In this document: one piece after another, positions 10,268-21,868 of the stretch
How positions within the stretch are numbered: the first letter of the stretch is position 1
Layout: every line of letters starts with the position of its first letter
Source of the DNA: Rhodanobacter thiooxydans LCS2
GTDB lineage: Bacteria; Pseudomonadota; Gammaproteobacteria; Xanthomonadales; Rhodanobacteraceae
DNA length: 64,000 nucleotides
NCBI RefSeq assembly: GCF_000264375.1
Contig: NZ_AJXW01000020.1
Location: forward strand, 90,104 to 154,103
Direction of reading: 5' to 3'
Notes under the pieces: model-generated
Seen by the model: the letters and a program-made list of their open reading frames with translations, nothing else
Database searches by the model: none
Told to the model about the DNA's origin: nothing
Position numbers and translations under genes: made by a program

Positions 10268-10645
10268 TCAGGCCGCCGGCAGGATGAACCCGGCAATCAC
10301 CCGCCGCCCTTCACCGGCCAGCAGGTTATAGGTGCGAGCGGCGGCGGCGTTGTCCATCACCTCGATGCCGATGTTCTTGCGCAGGAAACCGGCCAAGAAC
10401 GCGGCGGCCGGAAACGCCTGGCGCTCGCCGGTGCCCAGTAATACCAGCTCGGGCTGCAGCGCCAGCAGAGCCTCGACATGGCTGGCATCCAGCGCATCGG
10501 CCGCGGTAACCGACCAGTTTTCGACGGCGCGGTCGGGCGCCAGCAGGAAACTGCAGGTGATTTCGCGATCGATCACGGTGACGCTGCGCGCACCGACGCG
10601 GCGCACGTAGAGAAAGCCCTCGGGGCGTTCGAGTGACAGGTCCAT
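10268..10645 (-). CDS. Mth938-like domain protein (DUF498/NDUFAF3 family)
   Basis: A 125-residue single-domain protein of the Mth938/NDUFAF3 fold family, of unknown biochemical role in bacteria. Recognisable parts are the N-terminal [23 protein letters not shown] with a beta-rich start, the central [15 protein letters not shown] and the later [30 protein letters not shown], which form the alpha/beta core. It is co-directional with yhbY, and their ends share one base, so they are probably co-transcribed. The gene is convergent with nlpD, with only 15 nt between them. Confidence 0.85.
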   Translation of the reverse strand: MDLSLERPEGFLYVRRVGARSVTVIDREITCSFLLAPDRAVENWSVTAADALDASHVEALLALQPELVLLGTGERQAFPAAAFLAGFLRKNIGIEVMDNAAAARTYNLLAGEGRRVIAGFILPAA

Positions 10646-10941
10646 CAGCGTGGCAAGGCGATCTTCGGTTCGTCGGTGTTGCGACGGAACAGCACCACGA
10701 CATGGCCGATCTGATGGATCTGCTCGGCCCCGGTGCCCCGGGTCAGCGTGTCGATCTGGGCTTGCCGATCCTCCTTGTCGCCGCCGGACAGCTTCACCTT
10801 GACCAGCTCGTGGATCTCCAGCGCCAGACCCAGCTCCTTGACCACGGCTTCGCTGGCGCCCTTGTTGCCGAGCAGGACGACCGGGCTCAGGTCATGGGCA
10901 AGGCTGCGCAGGTAGCGGATCTGCGAGGGGGAAAGGGCCAT
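10645..10941 (-). CDS. yhbY: Ribosome assembly RNA-binding protein YhbY
   Basis: Small CRS1/YhbY (CRM) domain protein that associates with pre-50S ribosomal particles. The 98 residues begin with [30 protein letters not shown] and contain the GxxG-type RNA-binding loop (LLGNKG), followed by [24 protein letters not shown], typical of the domain. It is divergent from rlmE, another ribosome maturation gene, with about 80 nt between starts. This is the same arrangement as E. coli yhbY-rlmE-ftsH. Confidence 0.95.
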   Translation of the reverse strand: MALSPSQIRYLRSLAHDLSPVVLLGNKGASEAVVKELGLALEIHELVKVKLSGGDKEDRQAQIDTLTRGTGAEQIHQIGHVVVLFRRNTDEPKIALPR

Positions 10942-11022
10942 GCGGCGGTGCTCGATTCGCGGTCAATGAACGGCAAAGGGTATCATGCGCCCACCCGTTC
11001 CCCAATCGGCTACCGTGACGAC

Positions 11023-11669
11023 ATGGCCCGCAGCAAGAGCAGCGCAGTCTGGCTGCGTGAACACTTCAACGATGAATACGTGAAGAAGGCCCAGGCCGAG
11101 GGTTTGCGTTCGCGTGCGGTGTACAAACTGGAGGAATTGATCGAGCGCGACCGCCTGCTGAAGCCCGGCATCAACGTGGTCGACCTCGGCGCCGCGCCTG
11201 GCAGCTGGTCGCAACTGGTGCGCAACCGGCTGGGCGACAGCGGCAAGGTGTTCGCGCTGGACATCCTGCCGATGCAGAGCATCGCCGGGGTGGATTTCCT
11301 GCGGGGCGATTTCCGCGAGGAAACCGTGCTGCACGAGCTGGAATCGCGCCTGGAAGGGCTCAAGGTGGATCTTGTGCTGTGCGATATGGCCCCCAATATG
11401 AGTGGGGTGGCGCTGGCCGACCAGATCCGGGCCATGGATCTGGCCGAACTGGCGCTGGATTTCAGCCGGCAGTGGCTCAAGCCGGGCGGCTCGTTCCTGA
11501 TCAAGTTGTTCCAGGGCGTCGGCTTTGACGATTACTTGCGCAGCTTGCGCGCGGACTTCACCCGCGTAACCATGCGTAAACCTAAGGCCTCGCGTGCGCG
11601 TTCACGTGAGGTATACGCGCTGGCGATGGGCCGCAAACCCGTCGCGGCGTCACCGGGCGAGAACCGTGC

Positions 11670-11673
<4 letters not shown>
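11023..11673 (+). CDS. rlmE: 23S rRNA 2'-O-ribose U2552 methyltransferase RlmE
   Basis: Heat-shock methyltransferase (FtsJ/RrmJ) modifying U2552 of 23S rRNA in the 50S particle. The 216 residues show [32 protein letters not shown], the SAM motif [27 protein letters not shown] (the catalytic aspartate) and FLIKLFQG (the catalytic lysine). The ATG at 11023 matches the family N-terminus, although the frame is open much further upstream. A TATCAT sequence about 35 nt before the start may be a -10 box. Its end overlaps the ftsH start by 4 nt. Confidence 0.97.
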
Positions 11674-13628
<1,955 letters not shown>

Positions 13629-13661
13629 CCGCGGTCTGGAAGGCCATACCGATGCAACGAG

Positions 13662-13689
13662 AGAAGGCGGCCACTGGTCGCCTTCTTCG
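13662..13689 (+). terminator. Stem-loop after ftsH
   Basis: An 8-bp stem (AGAAGGCG paired with CGCCTTCT) with a 9-base loop lies 33 nt past the ftsH stop. The T-rich tail is short (TTCTTCGT), so termination strength is uncertain. The remaining 200 nt up to the first tRNA hold only the tRNA promoter described separately. Confidence 0.45.
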
Positions 13690-13803
13690 TGTCCGGGTGG
13701 ACTCCTCCTGGTGTCGCACGCGGGCGCACGTGAAGGGAGGGCGTGCCACGGGCAGTCGTTCACCGGGCATGGAAAATTCGGTGAAGAAATTTCACGAAAA
13801 GGG

Positions 13804-13832
13804 TTGACGCAGGCGGGCGGAGCCTGAATAAT
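13804..13832 (+). promoter_or_regulatory. Sigma-70-type promoter for the tRNA operon
   Basis: TTGACG at 13804-13809 and AATAAT at 13827-13832 are separated by 17 bp, a near-consensus housekeeping promoter (5 of 6 matches in each box). It lies about 65 nt before tRNA-Arg, so it is well placed to drive the tRNA Arg-Pro-Arg-His-Lys operon. Confidence 0.65.
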
Positions 13833-13897
13833 TCCGCTCCTTGCTTCGCGGCCTTGATGTTCAGACATTCCGCCCGCACAGCAAAGATTTTTTCAGT

Positions 13898-13974
13898 GCG
13901 CCCGTAGCTCAGTTGGATAGAGTACCTGGCTACGAACTAGGTGGTCGGGAGTTCGAATCTCTCCGGGCGCACCA
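13898..13974 (+). tRNA. tRNA-Arg (anticodon ACG)
   Basis: A 77-nt cloverleaf with a perfect 7-bp acceptor stem (GCGCCCG/CGGGCGC). The anticodon loop CTACGAA gives ACG, read as ICG after A34 deamination, and the TTCGAAT T-loop and encoded CCA are present. It is the first gene of a five-tRNA cluster. Confidence 0.97.
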
Positions 13975-14152
13975 TTTTTATTCTGCGAGACGGGGTGCTT
14001 GCACCCCGTTTTGTTTTCAACCGGAATCTCGCGGTTTCCGGTGAAAACGATGATCGAGAAACGCAAGGTGTGCTTCGATACGGATTGACTGGGCGAGGCG
14101 GCACCCGTAACATTTCAAGGCTCCGGCGGCGGCATTGCCGGTGATTCGAAAG

Positions 14153-14229
14153 CGGGGTATAGCTCAGTCTGGTAGAGCGTTGCGTTTGGGACGCAAAAGT
14201 CGGGGGTTCGAATCCCTCTACCCCGACCA
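14153..14229 (+). tRNA. tRNA-Pro (anticodon TGG)
   Basis: A 77-nt cloverleaf with acceptor CGGGGTA/TACCCCG. The anticodon loop TTTGGGA, flanked by TTGCG/CGCAA, gives TGG, and CCA is encoded. It is 178 nt after tRNA-Arg. The spacer between them holds no gene. Confidence 0.97.
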
Positions 14230-14254
14230 GCGAAACGTTCTATCTGCAGCGACT

Positions 14255-14331
14255 GCGCCTGTAGCTCAACCGGATAGAGCATCGGCCTTCTAAGCCGACG
14301 GTTGCAGGTTCGAGTCCTGTCTGGCGCACCA
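14255..14331 (+). tRNA. tRNA-Arg (anticodon TCT)
   Basis: A 77-nt cloverleaf. The anticodon stem TCGGC/GCCGA encloses loop CTTCTAA, giving TCT, and the CCA end is encoded. The acceptor pairing GCGCCTG/CTGGCGC has a U-U opposition at the sixth pair, while all other pairs are canonical. It decodes the rare AGA codon (and AGG by wobble). Confidence 0.95.
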
Positions 14332-14345
14332 GTATCAGGTCGATG

Positions 14346-14422
14346 GTGGATGTAGCTCAGCTGGTTAGAGTCCCGGATTGTGATTCCGGTTGTCGTGGGT
14401 TCGAATCCCATCATCCACCCCA
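14346..14422 (+). tRNA. tRNA-His (anticodon GTG)
   Basis: Acceptor GTGGATG/CATCCAC with discriminator C. The base before the stem (14345) is G, matching the extra G-1 that pairs with C73 in bacterial tRNA-His. The anticodon stem CCGGA/TCCGG encloses TTGTGAT, giving GTG. CCA is encoded. Confidence 0.97.
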
Positions 14423-14442
14423 GTTTCAAACCCAGGTTTCCT

Positions 14443-14518
<76 letters not shown>

Positions 14519-14522
14519 ATCC

Positions 14523-14558
14523 AAAACGCCGATCGCCTGCGATCGGCGTTTTGCTTTC
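14523..14558 (+). terminator. Rho-independent terminator of the tRNA cluster
   Basis: A long perfect inverted repeat (AAAACGCCGATCGC and its complement ending GGCGTTTT) starts 5 nt after tRNA-Lys and ends in a T-rich run (TTTTGCTTT). Confidence 0.85.
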
Positions 14559-14604
14559 CGCGGTGCGAAAGCTTCGCACCGGCACACTGGCGCCGTTGCT
14601 GTGC

Positions 14605-14634
14605 TTGTGCAGAGGGCTGGTGCAACCGTAGAAT
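14605..14634 (+). promoter_or_regulatory. Possible promoter for tRNA-Leu
   Basis: TTGTGC (14605-14610) and TAGAAT (14629-14634, 5/6 match) are 18 bp apart. It lies about 130 nt upstream of tRNA-Leu and after the terminator of the preceding cluster, so a separate promoter is expected here. The -35 match is weak. Confidence 0.4.
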
Positions 14635-14762
14635 GGTCCGCTTTCGTATAAGGGAATCATCGACTTAGGCGAGCGTAGCGGTGGGGCGTCTGCAGGGCAC
14701 CCCGGCCGGCGACAATCGGTTTCAGAATCCGATGGTTACGCGCGTCTGGCGAGGGTGGCAAG

Positions 14763-14847
14763 GCGAGAGTGGCGGAATTGGTAGACGCACCAGATTTAGG
14801 TTCTGGCGGTTAACCCCGTGGGGGTTCGAGTCCCCCCTTTCGCACCA
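14763..14847 (+). tRNA. tRNA-Leu (anticodon TAG)
   Basis: An 85-nt class II tRNA with a long variable arm (GGTTAACCCCGTGG region). Acceptor is GCGAGAG/CTTTCGC with one G-T pair. The anticodon stem CCAGA/TCTGG encloses TTTAGGT, giving TAG, and CCA is encoded. It lies 89 nt upstream of tig. Confidence 0.97.
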
Positions 14848-14936
14848 TGCCCCGCTGATTCCTTGGTTTTTCTGGCGGCACGGCCGCCCTGGCGCCGACG
14901 ACAGGCCCACAACATCAGGTAGTACCAGGAGACGTC

Positions 14937-16229
14937 ATGCAGGTTTCGGTTGAGAACATCGGCACGCTCGAGCGCAAGCTCACGGTGAAATTTCCCGCGG
15001 AGCGGTTCGAGACGCAGGTGAGCGCACGCATCGCGGAGATGGGTCGTACGGTGCGCCTGAAGGGCTTCCGTCCGGGCAAGGTGCCGACCACGGTGATCAA
15101 GCAGCGTTTCGGCGACCAGGTGCGTGGCGAGGTGCTGTCGGACCTGATCGGCAGCACGCTGCGCGAGGCGGTGGCGCAGGAGAAGCTGCAGCCGATCGCC
15201 AACCCCGCGATCGACACCACCGGCCAGCCGGAAAATGGCGAAATCGCCTATACCGCGACGTTCGAGATCATGCCGGAGTTCCCGACGGTCGATGCGAGCG
15301 CACTCGAGATCAGCCGCGCGGTGGCGGTGGTGACCGACGCCGACATCGACAAGATGCTGGAGACCCTGCGCCAGCAGCGTCGCAGCTTCGACGAGGTGGA
15401 TCGTGCCTCGGCCGAAGGCGACTTCGTGATGTTCGAATATTCGGCCGAAGCCGGCGACTACCGTTTCCCGGCCGAAGGCCTGGAGCGTGCCGGCAGCGTG
15501 CTGGGCTCGGGCACCCTGTTCAAGGCGCTGGACGAGGCGCTGACCGGCCGCAAGGCGGGCGATGCATTCGAAACCGCGATTGACTTCCCGGAGGACTTCC
15601 GCAACGCGGAGTTGGCCGGCAAGACCGCCAAGGTCAGCTTCAGCATCCTGAAAGTGCAGGAGCCGAAGCTGCCCTCGGTCGACGCCGAGTTCGCCAAGTT
15701 GTTCGGCATTGTCGACGGCGACCTGGATACGTTCCGCAAGGAAGTCCGTGCGAACCTGGAACGCGAACTGAAGGCAGCACTGATGGCGCGCCTGAAGTCC
15801 GAGGTGGCGGAGAAGCTGGCCACGGCGCACGCGGGGTTGGACGTGCCGAAACTGATGGTGCAGTCCGAGGCGCGCAACATGGCCGCCGGCAGCGTGCCGC
15901 AGGGCCAGCAGCCGCCACCGCAGCTGATCGAGGCCGCCATGCCGATCGCGCGCCAGCGCGTGATCGCCGGCCTGCTGATGGGCGAGATCGCGCGCAAGCA
16001 GGAGATCAAGATCGACCGCAAGCGCGTGGCCGAGCAGCTGGCGGCGATCGCCTCCACCTACGAGGAGCCGGAAAAGGTCATTGAACTCTACAACGGCGAC
16101 CCCCAATTGATGTCAGGGCTGCAGAACCGCGTGATGGAAGACCAGGTGGCCGAGTGGGTGGCCGAGCACGCCAACACCACCCAGCTGGACCTGAGCTTCG
16201 ATGACGTGATGCGCCCAGCCAACGCCTGA
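14937..16229 (+). CDS. tig: Trigger factor
   Basis: Ribosome-associated chaperone and peptidyl-prolyl isomerase that binds nascent chains at the exit tunnel. The 430-residue protein has the ribosome-binding domain with the signature GFRPGKVP (about residues 43-50), the FKBP-like PPIase domain (about 150-245, with AEGDFVMFEYSAEAG...EDFRNAELAGKTAKVSFSI), and the helical C-terminal chaperone domain. It heads the tig-clpP-clpX-lon block conserved across proteobacteria, with clpP 33 nt downstream. Confidence 0.97.
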   Translation: MQVSVENIGTLERKLTVKFPAERFETQVSARIAEMGRTVRLKGFRPGKVPTTVIKQRFGDQVRGEVLSDLIGSTLREAVAQEKLQPIANPAIDTTGQPENGEIAYTATFEIMPEFPTVDASALEISRAVAVVTDADIDKMLETLRQQRRSFDEVDRASAEGDFVMFEYSAEAGDYRFPAEGLERAGSVLGSGTLFKALDEALTGRKAGDAFETAIDFPEDFRNAELAGKTAKVSFSILKVQEPKLPSVDAEFAKLFGIVDGDLDTFRKEVRANLERELKAALMARLKSEVAEKLATAHAGLDVPKLMVQSEARNMAAGSVPQGQQPPPQLIEAAMPIARQRVIAGLLMGEIARKQEIKIDRKRVAEQLAAIASTYEEPEKVIELYNGDPQLMSGLQNRVMEDQVAEWVAEHANTTQLDLSFDDVMRPANA

Positions 16230-16262
16230 GCAATCGGGCCCATCGAGCGGAGAGCTGCAAAC

Positions 16263-16892
16263 ATGGCCATGGATCCGATCCAGAACCTCAATTTGGTGCC
16301 GATGGTCGTCGAGCAGACCGCTCGCGGCGAGCGCTCCTACGACATCTACTCGCGCCTGTTGAAGGAGCGGGTGGTGTTCCTGGTGGGCGAGGTCAACGAC
16401 CAGGTCGCCAACCTGATCGTCGCGCAGATGCTGTTCCTGGAATCGGAGAATCCGGACAAGGACATCAACTTCTACATCAACAGCCCGGGCGGCGCGGTCA
16501 CCGCCGGTCTGGCGATCTACGACACCATGCAGTTCATCAAGCCGAACGTCAGCACGATGTGCATCGGCCAGGCCTGCAGCATGGGCTCGTTCCTGTTGAT
16601 GGCCGGCGCCAAGGGCAAGCGTTTCGCCCTGCCGAACTCGCGCGTGATGATCCATCAGCCTTCCGGCGGCGCGCAGGGCCAGGCCACCGACATCGAGATC
16701 CAGGCCCGCGAGATCCTGTATATCCGCGAGCGCCTGAACAAGCTGTATGTCCAGCACACCGGCCAGACGCTGGAGAAGATCGAGGCGGACATGGAGCGCG
16801 ACCGCTTCATGAGCGCCGCCGACGCCAAGGCCTACGGCCTGATCGACGAGGTGCTCGACAAGCGTGCCGGAGAAACGGTGAAATCGGCCTGA
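16263..16892 (+). CDS. clpP: ATP-dependent Clp protease proteolytic subunit
   Basis: Serine protease that forms the tetradecameric chamber used by ClpX/ClpA. The 209-residue protein contains the catalytic triad Ser106 ([11 protein letters not shown]), His131 (MIHQPSGG) and Asp180 (MERDRFM). Each is offset by nine from the E. coli residues, so family spacing is exact. [11 protein letters not shown] and [12 protein letters not shown] are also present. It follows tig by 33 nt. A strong hairpin lies between it and clpX. Confidence 0.98.
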   Translation: MAMDPIQNLNLVPMVVEQTARGERSYDIYSRLLKERVVFLVGEVNDQVANLIVAQMLFLESENPDKDINFYINSPGGAVTAGLAIYDTMQFIKPNVSTMCIGQACSMGSFLLMAGAKGKRFALPNSRVMIHQPSGGAQGQATDIEIQAREILYIRERLNKLYVQHTGQTLEKIEADMERDRFMSAADAKAYGLIDEVLDKRAGETVKSA

Positions 16893-16921
16893 TTTCGAGG
16901 TTTTAACCAGGGTCGCGGGAT

Positions 16922-16953
16922 GGGCTCTGCGTCTGCCTGCAGACGCGGAGCCC
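16922..16953 (+). promoter_or_regulatory. 14-bp hairpin between clpP and clpX
   Basis: GGGCTCTGCGTCTG (16922-16935) pairs fully with CAGACGCGGAGCCC (16940-16953), including one G-T pair, around the loop CCTG. No T-run follows. It could be an RNA processing or attenuation element, or a DNA site overlapping the clpX promoter. A -10-like TGCTATTCT follows immediately. Confidence 0.6.
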
Positions 16954-16955
16954 TG

Positions 16956-16964
16956 TGCTATTCT
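16956..16964 (+). promoter_or_regulatory. Possible extended -10 element for clpX
   Basis: TGCTATTCT matches an extended -10 (TGnTATnnT type) 37 nt before the clpX ATG. The region where a -35 would lie is inside the hairpin. This is a weak prediction based on position and motif only. Confidence 0.35.
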
Positions 16965-17000
16965 CGCGGCGCATTCAGATTTACCAGCGGGATCGAAAGT

Positions 17001-18293
17001 ATGAGCGACGACCGGCAGGGGCGTTCCAGCGACAGCGGCAAGATTCTCTATTGCTCGTTCTGCGGCAAGAGCCAGCATGAAGTGCGCAAGCTGATCGCGG
17101 GTCCGTCCGTGTTCATCTGCGACGAGTGCGTGGAGCTGTGCAACGACATCATCCGCGAGGAGCTGGAGGAAAAGGCGGCTTCCGGCCGCACGCAGCTGCC
17201 CAAGCCCAAGGAGATCCGCGAATCGCTGGATCAGTACGTGGTCGGCCAGACCCGCGCCAAGAAGGCGCTGGCGGTGGCGGTGTACAACCACTACAAGCGG
17301 ATCGAGTCGCGCCAGAAAAGCGACGATATCGAACTGGGCAAGTCCAACATCCTGCTGATCGGCCCCACCGGTTCCGGCAAGACGCTGCTGGCCGAGACGC
17401 TGGCGCGCCTGCTCAACGTGCCGTTCACCATCGCCGATGCCACCACGTTGACCGAGGCTGGCTACGTGGGCGAGGATGTCGAGAACATCATTCAGAAGCT
17501 GCTGCAGAAGTGCGACTACGACGTCGAGAAGGCGCAGTCGGGCATCGTCTATATCGACGAGATCGACAAGATCTCGCGCAAGAGCGAGAACCCGTCGATC
17601 ACCCGCGACGTGTCCGGTGAAGGCGTGCAGCAGGCGCTGCTGAAGCTGATCGAGGGCACGCTGGCCTCGGTGCCGCCGCAGGGCGGGCGCAAGCATCCGC
17701 AGCAGGAGTTCCTGCAGGTCGACACCAAGAACATCCTGTTCATCTGCGGCGGTGCGTTCGCCGGGCTGGAAAAAGTGATCCAGCAGCGTTCCGAAAACAC
17801 CAGCATCGGCTTCTCGGCCGAGGTGCGCAGCAAGGAGCGCACCGAGAACCTGGGCAAGGTGCTGGCCGACGTGGAGCCGGCCGACCTGGTGCGCTTCGGC
17901 CTGATCCCGGAGTTCGTCGGGCGCCTGCCGGTGGTGGCCACGCTGGACGAGCTGGACGAGGCGGCGCTGGTGAAGATCCTCACCGAGCCGAAGAACGCAG
18001 TCACCAAGCAGTTCAAGCGGCTGTTCGAGATGGAGGAGGTGGAGCTGGAGTTCCGCCCCGAGGCGCTGCAGGCGATCGCGCGCAAGGCGCTCAAGCGCAA
18101 GACCGGCGCGCGCGGCCTGCGCACCATCCTGGAACAGGTGCTGCTGGACACGATGTACGAGCTGCCTTCGCTGGAGCATGTCAGCAAGGTGGTGGTGGAC
18201 GATGCGGTGATCGAAGGCCAGGCCGAGCCCTACCTGATCTATCGCGGCAACCTGCAGCAGCGGGTTGCGAGTGACGGCGGCGACGCCGCCTGA
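17001..18293 (+). CDS. clpX: ATP-dependent Clp protease ATP-binding subunit ClpX
   Basis: AAA+ unfoldase that feeds substrates such as ssrA-tagged proteins to ClpP. The 430-residue protein begins with a treble-clef zinc domain ([12 protein letters not shown]...[10 protein letters not shown], about residues 15-42). The AAA core follows, with Walker [19 protein letters not shown], the IGF loop ([10 protein letters not shown]) that docks on ClpP, and the sensor-2 region [11 protein letters not shown] chose the ATG at 17001 from the family N-terminus. It probably has its own promoter in the 108-nt gap after clpP. Confidence 0.98.
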   Translation: MSDDRQGRSSDSGKILYCSFCGKSQHEVRKLIAGPSVFICDECVELCNDIIREELEEKAASGRTQLPKPKEIRESLDQYVVGQTRAKKALAVAVYNHYKRIESRQKSDDIELGKSNILLIGPTGSGKTLLAETLARLLNVPFTIADATTLTEAGYVGEDVENIIQKLLQKCDYDVEKAQSGIVYIDEIDKISRKSENPSITRDVSGEGVQQALLKLIEGTLASVPPQGGRKHPQQEFLQVDTKNILFICGGAFAGLEKVIQQRSENTSIGFSAEVRSKERTENLGKVLADVEPADLVRFGLIPEFVGRLPVVATLDELDEAALVKILTEPKNAVTKQFKRLFEMEEVELEFRPEALQAIARKALKRKTGARGLRTILEQVLLDTMYELPSLEHVSKVVVDDAVIEGQAEPYLIYRGNLQQRVASDGGDAA

Positions 18294-18317
18294 TTTCCTG
18301 CCTCGGCGGTGCTGACG

Positions 18318-18354
18318 ACGGCTCCGGCGGTTTCGCCGGGGCCGTTTCTGTTTT
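18318..18354 (+). terminator. Terminator after clpX
   Basis: A 12-bp stem (ACGGCTCCGGCG/CGCCGGGGCCGT) with a GTTT loop is followed by TTCTGTTTT. It separates clpX from lon, implying that lon is transcribed independently. Confidence 0.8.
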
Positions 18355-18460
18355 GATCGCCTGACTTGAGTAGGCTCCCGCCTGCCTCCACTTGACGAGT
18401 TGCAAGGCCCGGCGCAGTGTCGGGACGAAACCAGATCCAGATTCGAGGGACCCTTCCTCC

Positions 18461-20935
<2,475 letters not shown>

Positions 20936-20972
20936 TTCGCCCGGTGTTGCTTCACCGGTGGTGTTCCATCCG

Positions 20973-21008
20973 AAGTGCCCTGCCATGCAGGGCACTTTTT
21001 TTGTTTTT
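20973..21008 (+). terminator. Rho-independent terminator after lon
   Basis: A perfect 11-bp stem (AAGTGCCCTGC/GCAGGGCACTT) with a CAT loop is followed by an uninterrupted T-run. This is a textbook terminator. Confidence 0.93.
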
Positions 21009-21108
21009 CCCCGTGGGTCGACGAAGTTGTCCCACTGCTCCCGCGGTATCGGTTTTGCAAGCGTTTCCGCAAGTGGTGAATCTCCGGGAAACCTTGCTGT
21101 GACTTGTG

Positions 21109-21138
21109 TTGCGGAGCCCGGCAGGGCACTGGTATAAA
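21109..21138 (+). promoter_or_regulatory. Probable hupB promoter
   Basis: TTGCGG (21109-21114) and TATAAA (21133-21138) are 18 bp apart. They lie between the lon terminator and hupB and predict a 5' leader of about 135 nt before the hupB ATG. Confidence 0.5.
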
Positions 21139-21281
21139 GGCGCTACCGCAGTCCCGGCGTTGTATGTCAGCGCAGCGATGCGGGGTTGCGTTACGGCCCA
21201 GGCATGAGCCAACCATCCATGTCGCTGCTGTCCGTCTCCGTACCGACCGCACTGACGAAATCCGAACAAGGGAGTTTTTCA

Positions 21282-21554
21282 ATGAATAAAACCGATCTGA
21301 TCAATGCCATCGCCGAGAAGGCCGAGCTGACCAAGGCCGACGCTGGCCGTGCTCTCGAAGCCTTCTTCGAGACCGTGCAGAAGTCGTTGAAGAAAGGTGA
21401 GGATGTCTCGGTGGTGGGCTTCGGCACGTTCACGGTGCGCAAGCGCGCTGCCCGTACCGGCCGCAACCCGCGCACCAACGAGGCGATCAAGATCAAGGCC
21501 TCGAAGGTGCCTGCCTTCAAGGCTGGCAAGACCCTCAAAGATGCCCTAAACTAA
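21282..21554 (+). CDS. hupB: DNA-binding protein HU-beta
   Basis: Histone-like nucleoid protein of 90 residues, exactly the normal HU length. It starts [28 protein letters not shown] and contains the DNA-binding arm [28 protein letters not shown] followed by [15 protein letters not shown]. The ATG at 21282 has AGGGAG upstream and fits the family. It follows lon, as in most gammaproteobacteria. The next tRNA starts only 19 nt after its stop with no terminator between, so hupB and two tRNAs may share a transcript. Confidence 0.98.
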   Translation: MNKTDLINAIAEKAELTKADAGRALEAFFETVQKSLKKGEDVSVVGFGTFTVRKRAARTGRNPRTNEAIKIKASKVPAFKAGKTLKDALN

Positions 21555-21573
21555 GCGGCTAACGCTTGGTTTC

Positions 21574-21648
<75 letters not shown>

Positions 21649-21657
21649 GAAAAATGC

Positions 21658-21734
21658 GGAGTGGTAGTTCAGTCGGTTAGAATGCTGGCCTGTCACGCCG
21701 GAGGTCGCGGGTTCGAGTCCCGTCCACTCCGCCA
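21658..21734 (+). tRNA. tRNA-Asp (anticodon GTC), copy 1
   Basis: A 77-nt cloverleaf with acceptor GGAGTGG/CCACTCC. The anticodon stem CTGGC/GCCGG encloses CTGTCAC, giving GTC, and CCA is encoded. It starts 9 nt after tRNA-Val. A second copy with the same sequence lies in the opposite orientation at 33378-33454. Confidence 0.97.
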
Positions 21735-21741
21735 CAGTTCG

Positions 21742-21772
21742 CAAGGGCGCCCGTGTGGCGCCCTTGTCATTT
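21742..21772 (+). terminator. Terminator after the hupB-tRNA group
   Basis: A 10-bp perfect stem (CAAGGGCGCC/GGCGCCCTTG) with a 5-base loop is followed by TCATTT. It starts 7 nt after tRNA-Asp. Confidence 0.8.
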
Positions 21773-21868
21773 GAGCGATGTGCGCACGCGCGGTCCTGCA
21801 CGCACGTCGGCAGGCGGTTTGTTCCATCCGCGCATCATGCGCTTTCACCACCTTGCGGGAAGATTGCA

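Noticed and set aside
10253..11022. An rpoS gene after nlpD
   Set aside because: Both frames here encode Mth938-like and YhbY proteins on the minus strand. No sigma-factor motifs are visible.
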